Source: Streptomyces sp. YIM 121038
GTDB taxonomy: Bacteria > Actinomycetota > Actinomycetes > Streptomycetales > Streptomycetaceae
Assembly: GCF_006088715.1 (NCBI RefSeq)
Contig: NZ_CP030771.1
Coordinates: forward strand, 682,001 to 746,000
Length of the DNA: 64,000 nt
Direction: 5' to 3'
The translations under genes were made by a program, and so were the position numbers. The notes under the pieces are model-generated. The model saw nothing but the letters and a program-made list of their open reading frames with translations. It was not told the origin of the DNA and did no database searches. This document shows positions 16,915-26,584 of this stretch, piece by piece (the first letter of the stretch is position 1; the number at the start of each line of letters is the position of its first letter).

Positions 16915-19900
16915 CTACGACTGCTCGGGCAGGTCGGCCGGGGTGCGGCCGAGGACCAGTTGGTCGAACAGGGCTCCGCCGCCGACGGTCCGCAGGCTGA
17001 GGCTCCGTACGCGGTACGTGGCCTGCGTACGGGTGAGTTCCCACAGGTCCAGGCGCACGGTCGACCAGGTGCGCGGGGGCGCGGGGAAGGTGACCTGGGC
17101 CAGGACCGCGGCGTCCGGCCAGGTGGGGGAACCGGCGAGGACAAGGACCGCGGGGGCGTTCCAGGCGAGGCCGAGCCGCAGGCCCATGGCGGTCGTGGCG
17201 GGGCCCGTCGCCTTCCAGGCGAACTGGAAGTACCGGTACTGGCCCGGCTCGGGGTGCTCCGCGATCGCGAAGTCCCACTCGGGGAGCACATGGCCGAACG
17301 GCGCGAAGTACTGCGGGTGCGCGTCGGCCGCCGAGACGCCGTCGGTGACGTCCAGGCGTACGCAGGTGCCTCCTTCGGGGCGGGCGTCGCCCCGCTGGAA
17401 GGTGAGCCGGCCGTGGACGAGCGTGCGCAGGTCGCTCTCCCGGTCGTCGAAGAGGGTCGCCCGCTTCTGCTGGTCGATGACGTCCCGGTGGGAGTTGCCC
17501 AGGACCTCGCCGTGGAAGGCCAGTTCGCCCATGCGGAGGTTGCCGACGGGCCAGGCTCCGCCGCCGGTCGTGACGAACCGGAACCAGGAGGCGACCAGCG
17601 GCTCGGTGAACAGGTGCGTGTGCACGGCCGTGTCGGACAGGAGCATCGGGCCGTCGACCCAGCGCCCGGCGCGGGTGTCCCACCACTGGAGGCGGACGTC
17701 GCGCAGCCACGACTCGGGGTGCGCGGGGTCCTCGGCGATGGTGACGCCGTCGAGGCGCAGCAGGTTCCGGTAGGTGTCGACGGTCAGCTCGAACTTGCCG
17801 TGCCAGCCGCTGTCCACGGAGTTGATCACCCACCAGGGCAGCCACGGCTTCGCGGGCGGCCGCGCGCTGCCGTCGAGCAGGAGGCCGGTGTCGTTCTGCT
17901 GCGACAGATAGATCTCCTGGTCCCGGTCGAGGAGCCGGGAGCGGAGGACGACGCCCGTCTGCTTGAGCACGTTGTCCGCCAGGGGCCTGGGCGTCGCGGC
18001 GGCGTTGCCCCAGGTGCGGCGCACCAGTGGGGTCGGGTCCGGGGCCCGCAGCTTGGGGCGGACGTCCTGCTCGGTCGGGGTGAGCCTGCTCTGCCAGCGG
18101 GGCCGCAGGTCGGGCCGGTAGCGGACCACGGTGCCCATCCAGGTCGCGGCGAGCAGGTCACCGTCGGGCAGCCAGGCCGGGACCGGCAGCGCCTTCAGGT
18201 CGGCCGTGCCGAGCACGGCACCGTCGCGGGTCAGGACGGCCAGGGTGCCCAGCTCGCTGCCGACGGCGACGCGGCTCCCGTCGGGCGAGACGCGGGGACG
18301 GCGCAGCAGGTCGTCGCCGGTGTACGTCCACAGCAGGCCGCCGTCGGCGCCGAAGACCTTCAGCTGACGGTGCTTGGTGACGGCGATGAGGGACCCGTCG
18401 CCGGAGACGGAGACCTCGTCGGCGGCGGCCGGGACGGTGTTGCGGAGCACGCCGCCCCGGATGACGTAGAGACGGCCGCCCTCGGTGTCCGACCAGATCA
18501 CGACGGTGCGCCGGTCCCGGCTGACCACGCCGCCGCCGAAGGCGCCGACGTCGGCCACGTGCAGCGACCACAGCGTCGCCCCGTCGGCCGCCGCGAGCCC
18601 GGTGATCCGCCCCTCCGCGAAGGTGATCAGGGTCGCGTCGTCGGCGGCCAGGAGCCGCAGCGGTGCGCGCCGGTGCTCCGCCCACCACTGGTGCGCCCAG
18701 CGCTCGGCGCCGGAGCTGTCCCAGACCGCCAGGCCGAGATCGCCGCAGGTGGCGACCCAGGAGCCACCGGGTGCCACCGCGAAGTTGTTCAGGCCGAGGT
18801 CGTAGCCCCAGTCGCCGCGCGCCCAGTTGGTGGCCCGCTTGGGCAGCCCGAACAGCGCGAAGCGACGGCGGGCGGCGCCTGCCGCGTCCAGCAGGTACAG
18901 GTGGTAGCCCTCGGCGCTGAGCACGTCGAAGCCCTGCGCGGCGAACCCGCCCGCGTGGGCGAGGGGTCCGTACGCGAAGTGGTGCCCGAGCCGCTGCCGC
19001 CAGGTGGTGCGGCCGGTGGCGAGGTCGATCCCGTGGACGTTGTGGTCCCAGTTGAACGTGGTGAGGGCCGCGCTCGTGCCGTCCGCCGACACGGCGATGT
19101 CGCGGACGTGCGGGCCGAAGGCGTCTTCTGAGGCCGACGGCAGCGGGCCGTGCACCACGGGGACGACGGCGTAGAGCCTGCCGGGCACGGAGCGCAGGTC
19201 GGCGGTGAACTCGTCGCCGAGGAGCGTGCTGACGGGCTTGCCGGTGAGCAGGTCGACCACCTGGTGCAGGAGCGGGAGCCGCACCTTGATCCTGGCCATG
19301 ACGGGGACGCGGTGGGCGCACAGCAGTCCCACGCGCCAGGCGAGGCCGGGCTCCCAGTCGAGCAGGGTGTTGTTGACGGCCCAGAGGTAGCGGACGCCGC
19401 CCGCGGTCCACTCGCTGAGGTGCACCTCCGGGTTGTCGACGCACTCGGCGAAGGGCGTCACGGCGCTCAGCGCGGAGCGCAGTGCGGCCGCCTGCTCCAG
19501 GAAGAGGGCGCGCAGCGCCGCGTAGGCGGCGTCGTTGTTCTGGATGGGCTGCTGGTAGGTGTCCTTGTTCTGCAGCTGGGTCTTCTCCACGTGGTCGAAG
19601 CCGATGGTGAGCCGGGTGAAGCCCGTGACCCGGTCGGCGTGGCAGGTGGCGTCGGCGAACACCGGTACGTCGGCCGCCGCGAGGGCCGCGGCCAGCGGCG
19701 GGTCGAGCTCCACGGTCTGGCCCACGACGAGCACCGCCTGGTAGCGGCGCAGGACCTCGGCGCTGACGTCCTCGGCGAAGACGAAGGACGCCGGGCGCTG
19801 CGCGTACAGACAGGAGTTGTACGCCTCGTACAGGCGCTGGAAGTAGACGCCCGCGTACTGTCCTTCGTTGAACTCGATGCGCTGCATGCGCGTGGACACG

Positions 19901-22647
19901 ACGATCGCGACGGGGTCGGCGCTCTGGGCCCCGGCGGTCACCGGGCCGAGCCGGGCGCACAGGTCGAACAGGGCGCGCAGGACCGAGGTCTTGCCCGCGC
20001 TGCCGCTGCGCGGGTCGCCCGGGACGCCGCCGCTGCCACCGGCGCGCTCGTCCTGGGCGTCGGCTCCCTCCACGTGCTCGGCCCCGATGTCCGTGACCAT
20101 GCCCGTTCCGTGGACGCCGCGCATCACTTGCTGGAGGAGCGTCGGCATGATCATCCCGCCGGTGCCGTCGTCGTTCCCCAGCTCGGGGTGGCCCCAGGCG
20201 GGACGGCCGGGCCGACGGTAGAAGTCGACCATGTGCCGGGTGACCTGCGGCGGCTGGATCTGTTCGGCCTGGAAGTGCAGGTCGACCTCGTCGGCGCCCG
20301 TGAACACGAGCTGCGGCGGGACCTGCCGCTCGCGGTACGGGGCGGTCATCGCGCCGATGCCGTTGGGCAGGAGTGACTTCAGGACGGTGCGGAAGTGGGC
20401 CGCGGCGTCGCGCTTGTGGGCGAAGGTCCGGTCGCTGACGGTGTCGAGCACGGCCGACCAGGCGCCGTTGGCCGTCTCCGCCTGGGCCAGGGCGTTGTGG
20501 TACGCGGTCCGCTCGGCCTGGTCCTTCGCGGCGGCCTCGCCGACGGCGCCCGCCCACAGCCACCAGTTGGCCGCCCAGGTCCAGCCCCGGAAGGCGGCGT
20601 AGGGCAGGAACTTCCGGGTGACCGCCGTCAGATCGGCGTCGAGCTGCGCGGGGGTCCGGCGCTCGAAGTTGTTCGGCGTCCCCTGGGGGAGGAAGGGCAG
20701 GTAGGCGTCGTTCGTCAGGAGGATGGCCTGGGTCTCCATGCCGTACGCGCCATAGGCGGCGACCGCTCGGCGGCGCGGGTCCTCGACCATCGCCTTGCCG
20801 GGGGCGACGCCGTCCCGCGCCTGGGTCAGACGGGCCACCAGGTCCGGCCCGATGCCTTGGTGGATGCCCTGGTCGGCGGGCACCTCCCCATAGGCGCCGG
20901 GCTGGGCGCGGTCCACGAAGAGGTTGATGCCGAGCACCCGCGCCCGCGCCACGTAGGCCGCGGTGGTCTCCGGCGCGTCCCTGAACTCGGGCAGGTCCTC
21001 GCTCCGTCGGACCTGCTGCGCCGCCCGGGGGTCCGCGGGGTAGCCCTGGGCGTAGATGTCGGCGTACTGGGTGATGTGGTAGCCGGGCCGCTCGGTGAGG
21101 CCCGGTCCGATCTCCAGGTGCTGCGGGGCGACGGTGAAGCCCTCCACGTCGGCGTCGAGGAGGTGGCGGCCGGGGGTGAGGCCGCGGGTGACGTCCGCGG
21201 CGAGGGCCAGCGTGCCGGTGCCGTCCGGCCCCAGGGTGACGTCCCGCGCGGTGATCTCCTCGCCGCCGCGCAGGAGCCGGACGCGCACGGAGGCGGGCAG
21301 CGGCGTACCGGCCGCCGCGCGGGCGCAGACCGTGATCCTGTCGGCGGGCCCGCCGTCGGCGCTGCCGAGCGGCTCGCCCCGGCCGTAGTGGAAGCGGTTC
21401 GACGGCGTCCAGATCGACACCGTGCCGCGGCTGCCCGGGCGGCGTACCTCGACGATGCCGTCGACGACGTACTCGCTGTAGCGCCCTGCGGTGTCGGCCG
21501 ACACCCGCAGCTGGTGCAGGCCCCGGGCGTCGCCGGGCGGGGTGACCGCCCCGGCGGTCAGCGGGAGTTCGGTGAACTCCGGTACGCCGAGGGGCCGCAG
21601 CCACACCTTCAGGCGGGGGCGGCCCGGCCAGCGCCCCGGGTCGTGGGTGACGGTCAGCGGCATGCGCGCCCCGGCCGTCCAGACGTCCGCGTCGTACGTC
21701 ACCGTCAGCCGCTCGACGTCGGCGGACACGCGGGCGATGAACGCGCCGGTGTCCAGGTCGTAGCGCTCGAACAGCGTCACGTGGTCGCGGCGCGCGGTCG
21801 GGGTGACCTGGTCCGACCTGCGGACGAGGAACTCCTTGCCGCGCACCCTGAGGTCCGTGACGTCGTGGTCGGTGTCGGGCAGGGCGAGGACGCGGGTGCC
21901 GGTCCTGTTGCCGTTCAGGTCGAAGATCCGCACCTCGCGGCCGCCGGTCAGGACGTGGAGGTGGCCGTCGTCGGAGACGTCGTAGCCGCTGAGGACGAAG
22001 CCGACGGGCTTGGCCTGCACCGGGTTTCCCACGGGCGTTCCGTCGAACGTGCACATCCGGATGACCCCGGACTGCCACGCCGTGACGAGCAGTTCCCGCT
22101 CCTCCGCGACCCGCAGCCCGACCGTCTGCCTGCGGTCCTTGGGGTCGCTGCTCAGCCGGCTCAGGTCGATGGTGTCGACCACCGTGCCACCGGGCCTGTC
22201 CGGATTCAGCCGCAGCACCCGCAGGGCGTGCTGGTCCATCGCGTAGAAGTCGCCGGACGGGCCCGCCTCCACGGCCGGCGGGGCGAAGTAGCCGTCCGTG
22301 TCATTGACGGTGAACTCGTCGAAGGAGCCCAGGGGGCGGAAGTCCTTGTCCCAGAACGCCACCCGGTGGCTGAAGTGGTGCTCCGCGGTGGCGATCACGC
22401 CCGCGCGGTTGGCCGTGACCGCGAGCAGCGCGCTGCCCGCCCTGCCGACGCGCGTCGTCGAGCCGTCCGGGGCCAGCCGCAGCACGACGCTGGCCGGGGC
22501 GGCCGAACTCGCCACGTACACCTGGCCGTCCCGGCCCACGCCCAGGCGTGCCGCCCAGGGCTCGAACGTCGGGTCGTGCCGGGGAATGATCTGCTGGAGC
22601 GTCCTCGTCGTGCCCACGCGGCCTACCCCCTTGTGGTCGCCCCGCAC
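16915..22647 (-). CDS. giant multidomain protein: beta-propellers with glycosidase-like core
   Basis: 1910 residues, no signal peptide. In order: an N-terminal NHL/SMP-30-like propeller (about 1-330, with IPRHDPTFEPWAARLGVGRDGQVYV), Ig-like strands (to about 520), and a TIM-barrel-like region (about 520-860, YHITQYADIYAQGYP and a DGTGGMIMPTLLQQVMRG segment). A Rossmann-like segment resembling the beta-galactosidase trimerisation domain follows (about 930-1090, AEDVSAEVLRRYQAVLVVGQ). A PQQ/WD40-like propeller (about 1180-1520, GGLLWTYTGDD, RVSPDGSRVAVGSE) precedes a C-terminal beta-sandwich like a carbohydrate-binding module. Catalytic residues cannot be assigned. The GTG at 22647 has GAGG upstream; a second GTG 12 codons later with AAGGGGG is also possible. 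Confidence 0.7.
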   Translation of the reverse strand: MRGDHKGVGRVGTTRTLQQIIPRHDPTFEPWAARLGVGRDGQVYVASSAAPASVVLRLAPDGSTTRVGRAGSALLAVTANRAGVIATAEHHFSHRVAFWDKDFRPLGSFDEFTVNDTDGYFAPPAVEAGPSGDFYAMDQHALRVLRLNPDRPGGTVVDTIDLSRLSSDPKDRRQTVGLRVAEERELLVTAWQSGVIRMCTFDGTPVGNPVQAKPVGFVLSGYDVSDDGHLHVLTGGREVRIFDLNGNRTGTRVLALPDTDHDVTDLRVRGKEFLVRRSDQVTPTARRDHVTLFERYDLDTGAFIARVSADVERLTVTYDADVWTAGARMPLTVTHDPGRWPGRPRLKVWLRPLGVPEFTELPLTAGAVTPPGDARGLHQLRVSADTAGRYSEYVVDGIVEVRRPGSRGTVSIWTPSNRFHYGRGEPLGSADGGPADRITVCARAAAGTPLPASVRVRLLRGGEEITARDVTLGPDGTGTLALAADVTRGLTPGRHLLDADVEGFTVAPQHLEIGPGLTERPGYHITQYADIYAQGYPADPRAAQQVRRSEDLPEFRDAPETTAAYVARARVLGINLFVDRAQPGAYGEVPADQGIHQGIGPDLVARLTQARDGVAPGKAMVEDPRRRAVAAYGAYGMETQAILLTNDAYLPFLPQGTPNNFERRTPAQLDADLTAVTRKFLPYAAFRGWTWAANWWLWAGAVGEAAAKDQAERTAYHNALAQAETANGAWSAVLDTVSDRTFAHKRDAAAHFRTVLKSLLPNGIGAMTAPYRERQVPPQLVFTGADEVDLHFQAEQIQPPQVTRHMVDFYRRPGRPAWGHPELGNDDGTGGMIMPTLLQQVMRGVHGTGMVTDIGAEHVEGADAQDERAGGSGGVPGDPRSGSAGKTSVLRALFDLCARLGPVTAGAQSADPVAIVVSTRMQRIEFNEGQYAGVYFQRLYEAYNSCLYAQRPASFVFAEDVSAEVLRRYQAVLVVGQTVELDPPLAAALAAADVPVFADATCHADRVTGFTRLTIGFDHVEKTQLQNKDTYQQPIQNNDAAYAALRALFLEQAAALRSALSAVTPFAECVDNPEVHLSEWTAGGVRYLWAVNNTLLDWEPGLAWRVGLLCAHRVPVMARIKVRLPLLHQVVDLLTGKPVSTLLGDEFTADLRSVPGRLYAVVPVVHGPLPSASEDAFGPHVRDIAVSADGTSAALTTFNWDHNVHGIDLATGRTTWRQRLGHHFAYGPLAHAGGFAAQGFDVLSAEGYHLYLLDAAGAARRRFALFGLPKRATNWARGDWGYDLGLNNFAVAPGGSWVATCGDLGLAVWDSSGAERWAHQWWAEHRRAPLRLLAADDATLITFAEGRITGLAAADGATLWSLHVADVGAFGGGVVSRDRRTVVIWSDTEGGRLYVIRGGVLRNTVPAAADEVSVSGDGSLIAVTKHRQLKVFGADGGLLWTYTGDDLLRRPRVSPDGSRVAVGSELGTLAVLTRDGAVLGTADLKALPVPAWLPDGDLLAATWMGTVVRYRPDLRPRWQSRLTPTEQDVRPKLRAPDPTPLVRRTWGNAAATPRPLADNVLKQTGVVLRSRLLDRDQEIYLSQQNDTGLLLDGSARPPAKPWLPWWVINSVDSGWHGKFELTVDTYRNLLRLDGVTIAEDPAHPESWLRDVRLQWWDTRAGRWVDGPMLLSDTAVHTHLFTEPLVASWFRFVTTGGGAWPVGNLRMGELAFHGEVLGNSHRDVIDQQKRATLFDDRESDLRTLVHGRLTFQRGDARPEGGTCVRLDVTDGVSAADAHPQYFAPFGHVLPEWDFAIAEHPEPGQYRYFQFAWKATGPATTAMGLRLGLAWNAPAVLVLAGSPTWPDAAVLAQVTFPAPPRTWSTVRLDLWELTRTQATYRVRSLSLRTVGGGALFDQLVLGRTPADLPEQS

Positions 22648-22863
22648 GCGGCACCTCTGGGTGTTGCTGGGGGTCTCGATCAGGCTCGCATGGGGCGATC
22701 GGGGCCGTTGTCACCCGATGGGGTGATGTTGCAAGTTGGCCGATAAAGCACGCGGGTGGGGCGTTTGGTCAGTGCACGCGGAGACGTTCCCTGCCGGATC
22801 ACGACGGCCCGGAGACGGTCCTGTGGGGGGCCGCCTCCGGGCGTGGTCGCGCGGACCCTGAGG

Positions 22864-24336
22864 TCAGGGCGTCGGCGCGGGTCCGGCCGGGCAGGTCGTG
22901 TCGCGCGTCGGCAGCTTGCCGGTGAGCAGATAGCGGCTGCCGTGCTTGTCCACGCAGGAGTTGGCGTCGAACAGGAACTGGCCGTGGTTGCCGCCGCCCG
23001 CGACGACCAGGCGCGAGCCCTTCAGGGCCGCGTGCATCCGGCGCGCCCCTGCCAGCGGCGTCGCCGCGTCGTCCTTGGCCTGGAGCAGCAGCGGGGGCGG
23101 CACCCGCACGGAACCGATCTTCACCGGGGTGGTGGGCTTGGCCTTCCAGAAGGCGCACGGGGCGCTGTACCAGGTGTTCAGCCAGCCGAACAGCGGCGCC
23201 TTGCGGGCCGAGGCACGCGTGTCCGTGCGCCAGGTCTTCCAGTCCCGTGGCCAGGGGTCGTCCACGCAGGAGTAGGCGAGCATGGCCGGGTCGACGCCGC
23301 CGTCGGCGAGCTGGTCGGTGGCCGCGAGCAGCGCGCCCGAGTCGCCGCGCCGGTAGTCGGACACGGCCCCGGCCAGTTCGCTCCACATCAGGTCGGTGTA
23401 CATGCCGGAGGCCAGCAGGTCGTCGAGTTCGGCGCTCCCGGCCCGGCCCCCGGCCGAGCGGGCGGTCAGCTTCTTGCGGGCCGCTTCCCAGGCCGTGGCC
23501 ACCTTCGCGCGGGTGGTGCCCAGGTGGTAGGTGCGGTCGTGCTTGGCGGTCCAGGCGAAGAACTGCTGGGCCCGGTGCTGCAACGCGGTGTTCTGCTGGA
23601 ACTGGGCCGCGTAGGAGCTCGCTGTCGGGTCCATCACGCTGTCCAGGACCATCCGGCCGGTGCGCTTGGGGAAGAGCGTCGCGTAGGTGGCGCCGAGGCG
23701 GGTCCCGTACGAGTAACCGAGGTAGTCGAGCTTCGGCTTGCCGAGCGCGGCCCGGATGCGGTCCATGTCCCGGACGGCGTTCTCGGTGGTCATGTGCGGC
23801 AGCAGGTCACCGGAGTGCTGCCGGCACTGCTCGGCGACCTTGCGGGCGACGGTCAGCCGCTTCTTCTCCTCGGCCGCGTTACGGGGCGTGTACGGGAGGG
23901 CCGGGTGCTTGGTGAGCTTGCTCGTGTCGCCGCAGGAGACGGGGGTGCTGGCGCCGACGCCGCGCGGGTCGAAGCTGACGACGTTGTACTTCTCCGCGAC
24001 CTTCTGGGGCAGCGAGCTCCACACCAGCTTGGCGACGCCGATGCCGGACTCGCCGGGGCCGCCCGGGTTGACCACGAGGGTGCGCGGGGCGTTGCCCGCG
24101 CCCGCGATGGACAGCGTCAGTTCGATCCGGCGGCCGTTCGGCTTCTTGTAGTCCAGCGGCACCTTGAGCGTGGAGCAGTAGGTGCCGCGCGGCGCTTCGG
24201 CTCCGGCGGGGCAGGTGCCCCAGCGCGGTCCGGCCGCCGGGGCAGCGGCCTGCGCCGTCGCGGGCATCCCCACGGCGAGCAGGCTCAGGGCCCCGGCGAC
24301 GGCGGCGGTGCCGCCGACGATGCGCTTCGGTCTCAT
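22864..24336 (-). CDS. secreted alpha/beta-hydrolase, S33 tripeptidyl aminopeptidase-like
   Basis: 490 residues with a Sec signal peptide (RPKRIVGGTAAVAGALSLLAVG, cleavage near TAQAAAP). The fold shows the oxyanion region NPGGPGESG, the nucleophile elbow GYSYGTRLG, a late acid in LLLQAKDDAATPLAG and the final His in GGGNHGQF, as in Streptomyces SlpD/SlpE and tripeptidyl aminopeptidases. The cysteine-rich C-terminal domain is the TAP-like C-terminal domain. The ATG at 24336 follows GGGAAGACAGCAC; the frame extends to 24426 without a better start. It is expected to trim peptides outside the cell. Mycelial proteases in this family also remove the tripeptide from secreted proteins. Confidence 0.88.
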   Translation of the reverse strand: MRPKRIVGGTAAVAGALSLLAVGMPATAQAAAPAAGPRWGTCPAGAEAPRGTYCSTLKVPLDYKKPNGRRIELTLSIAGAGNAPRTLVVNPGGPGESGIGVAKLVWSSLPQKVAEKYNVVSFDPRGVGASTPVSCGDTSKLTKHPALPYTPRNAAEEKKRLTVARKVAEQCRQHSGDLLPHMTTENAVRDMDRIRAALGKPKLDYLGYSYGTRLGATYATLFPKRTGRMVLDSVMDPTASSYAAQFQQNTALQHRAQQFFAWTAKHDRTYHLGTTRAKVATAWEAARKKLTARSAGGRAGSAELDDLLASGMYTDLMWSELAGAVSDYRRGDSGALLAATDQLADGGVDPAMLAYSCVDDPWPRDWKTWRTDTRASARKAPLFGWLNTWYSAPCAFWKAKPTTPVKIGSVRVPPPLLLQAKDDAATPLAGARRMHAALKGSRLVVAGGGNHGQFLFDANSCVDKHGSRYLLTGKLPTRDTTCPAGPAPTP

Positions 24337-24498
24337 GTGCTGTCTTCCCGTCCATTCGATGGCTCTCGGCAGGGAGGACGGCGGAAACGCGGACCGGGTT
24401 TCCCCTCGGTCACATGAGACGCGCACCGGCCCGGGCGGGTCCGGGACCGAGGGGACGGTTCCCGAACCCGCGCCGGGCCGGTGCCGGGTGAGGCCGGG

Positions 24499-26235
24499 TC
24501 AGATCGTGGTCAGGTGGCCCGGGGCGGGGAGGCGGGTGGCCCACGTCGGCTCGTGCACCTCGGCCAGGGTCGTGAAGACCAGGGCGACGGCGAGCGCGCC
24601 CGGGTCCGGCACGCCGAGGGCGTGGTCGCCGACGTAGCTGGCGCGGCCGCGCCGGGGGCGCAGCGACGCGGTCGAGAGGGCGCCGCGGATCGCGGCCTGT
24701 GCCGCGGTGGTCAGCGGGGCCTCCGCGAGCTCACCCGTCGGCTCCCCGGCCGACGCGGCGGCGAGGGATTCGGCGGCGGGGACCAGCGCGTCGACCAGCG
24801 TGCAGTCGCCGACGCGGGCGCCGCCCACGCGGTTGATGGCCGCGCTCGCGGCGGCCGCGGCCTCGGCCAGTGCCGCGACGGAGGGTGCCTGGCCGTCGCC
24901 GGGCTCGGCGGACGCCAGGTCCTTGAAGAACAGCCCGAAGAGCGGCCCGCTCGTACCGCCGACGTCGTTGAGGAACGCCTCGGCGAGCGCGGCCGTGCCT
25001 TCGATGCCCGTCTCGTCGGCCAGTCGCACCGCGCGCCGCACGCCCCCGGAGAGGTTGTCCCCGAAGTCGCCGTCGCCGACGAGCTGGTCGAGCTTGGTGA
25101 GGTTGTCGCGGACCTGCGCCACGACCTCCGCGTACCGGTCGAGCACGACCCGGCCGCCCGCCGCACCCGCCGTCGCGGCGGGCGCGGGGGCCTGCGCCGC
25201 GGGGGCCGCCGCCGGGGCGGCCGAGGTGCCCGCGGGGCGCACGGTCCGGGGCAGCGTGAGCGGGGTCTCGGTCGGTGCCGTCCACAGGTCGACCCAGCCC
25301 TCGTCGAGGCGGGTGAGGGTGAGCGAGAACCCGGCCATGTCGAGGGCGGCGGTGTACGTACCGGCGATGGTGACGGCGGGGCGCAGGCCGCGCTCGGTGA
25401 GCCGGTCGTGCAGCAGCGAGCTGACGGCGTGCAGTTCGAGCTCGGTGGTGGCACCGAGGCCGTTGACGAGCGCGAGGACCTCGTCGGAGCCCTCGGGCAG
25501 CGCGTCGATCAGGTCGTCGGTCATCCGCCGCACCAGGTCGTCGACGGAGGGCCGGGCGATGGTGCGGATGCCGCGCTCGCCGTGGATGCCGACGCCGTAG
25601 TCGAGCACGCCGGGCTCCAGCGTGAAGGCGGGAGCGGTCGTCGTGGGCGAGGTCTGGGCGCGCGCGGCCACGGCGACGCTGCGCGACTGCGCCACGACGC
25701 GGGTGCCGAGCTCCTGGAGCTCCTGGAGGGACGCGCCCCGGTCGGCGGCGGCGCCGAGCAGCTTCTCCACGACCACCGTCGCCGCCGTGCCCCGGCGGCC
25801 CGTCGCGCTGTCGGCGCTGTCGGTGGCGAGGTCGTCGTCGACCAGGACGGTCGCGACCGGGATGCCGTCGTGGCGCAGGCGCTCCGCCGCGATCTGGAAG
25901 TTGATCACGTCGCCCGTGTAGTTCTTGACGATCAGCAGCACGCCCGCGCTCTTGGCGACGGCCGCGCTCGCCTCGTAGATCTGCCGGTTGTGCGGGGAGG
26001 CGAACACCTCGCCGGGGCAGACCGCGTCCAGGCCGCCGCGCCCGAGGAGGCCGGTGTGCAGCGGCTCGTGCCCGGAGCCGCCGCCGGACACCAGGGCGAC
26101 GCGACGGCCGGGGTCCGCGGCGCGGGCCCGCAGGTACAGCGGGGCGCTGTTGACCTCGACGATGCCGGGGTGGGCCAGGGCGAGACCGCGTGCGGCGGTC
26201 AGCACGGGGGCGGATTCCGGCAGGAAGTAGCTCAT
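24499..26235 (-). CDS. ATP-dependent dihydroxyacetone kinase, DhaK-DhaL fusion
   Basis: 578 residues, close to the length of single-chain ATP-dependent kinases. The DhaK half (about 1-330) has SGGGSGHEPLHTG with His56, Asp109 in NYTGDV and His218 in GVGIHGERG, the residue that forms the covalent hemiaminal with dihydroxyacetone. An Ala/Pro-rich linker (about 350-375) leads to DhaL (about 378-578) with the Mg-ADP aspartates in LVGDGDFGDNLSGG and GGTSGPLFGLFF. It should make dihydroxyacetone phosphate in the cytoplasm. The ATG at 26235 has GGAG eight bases upstream; the longer open frame only translates a 12-bp repeat. Divergent from an XRE regulator. Confidence 0.9.
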   Translation of the reverse strand: MSYFLPESAPVLTAARGLALAHPGIVEVNSAPLYLRARAADPGRRVALVSGGGSGHEPLHTGLLGRGGLDAVCPGEVFASPHNRQIYEASAAVAKSAGVLLIVKNYTGDVINFQIAAERLRHDGIPVATVLVDDDLATDSADSATGRRGTAATVVVEKLLGAAADRGASLQELQELGTRVVAQSRSVAVAARAQTSPTTTAPAFTLEPGVLDYGVGIHGERGIRTIARPSVDDLVRRMTDDLIDALPEGSDEVLALVNGLGATTELELHAVSSLLHDRLTERGLRPAVTIAGTYTAALDMAGFSLTLTRLDEGWVDLWTAPTETPLTLPRTVRPAGTSAAPAAAPAAQAPAPAATAGAAGGRVVLDRYAEVVAQVRDNLTKLDQLVGDGDFGDNLSGGVRRAVRLADETGIEGTAALAEAFLNDVGGTSGPLFGLFFKDLASAEPGDGQAPSVAALAEAAAAASAAINRVGGARVGDCTLVDALVPAAESLAAASAGEPTGELAEAPLTTAAQAAIRGALSTASLRPRRGRASYVGDHALGVPDPGALAVALVFTTLAEVHEPTWATRLPAPGHLTTI

Positions 26236-26252
26236 CGGTCGGTTCTCCGTAG

Positions 26253-26328
26253 GTCGGCTCGGGTCGGCCGCAACGTCGGCGTCGGCTTGGGCGTCGGCAA
26301 AGGTGTCGGCATCCGGGTCGGCATCGGC
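26253..26328. repeat. 12-bp-period GTCGGC minisatellite
   Basis: GTCGGC occurs at 26253, 26263, 26275, 26281, 26293, 26305 and 26317, with an exact 12-bp period over the last four and a near copy ATCGGC at 26323. It lies 20-95 bp upstream of the dihydroxyacetone kinase start, in its leader or promoter. On the minus strand it would read as an Asp/Ala-rich extension of the kinase. Confidence 0.65.
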
Positions 26329-26440
26329 GAGGGCTCGGCTTCGCACGGCCGGAGCCGGTGCGGCCACCGCACAGCCCCGTGCGCCGACCCACGCCCCGCT
26401 CCGGACGTGCGCCCACCCTGGCCGCCGGACGGCGTCCAAG

Positions 26441-26477
26441 GCCGGAACTCCATAGTGCCGGAACCTCCGAGTTCCGG
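26441..26477. promoter_or_regulatory. inverted repeat between dhaKL-type gene and XRE regulator
   Basis: GCCGGAACTC (26441-26450) and GAGTTCCGG (26469-26477) form a dyad with an 18-bp spacer, and CCGGAAC also occurs alone at 26458. It sits in the 349-bp divergent gap, about 110 bp before the regulator start and 205 bp before the kinase start. It is a candidate operator for the neighbouring regulator. No gene is seen in this gap. Confidence 0.4.
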
Positions 26478-26584
26478 TCCGGCCCACGCCGTGCGATCCT
26501 GCCACCAGCGCCGAAGGGGCTCCGAGGCGCAGGCCGTGCCGGAAAACCCCTGATCAGACCCACCTTCTTTGCGAGATCTTTACC

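Noticed and set aside
18158..22078. A 1300-codon frame overlapping the giant protein in the same direction
   Set aside because: It is Arg/Pro/His-rich with no domains; the alternative frame contains clear propeller and binding motifs.
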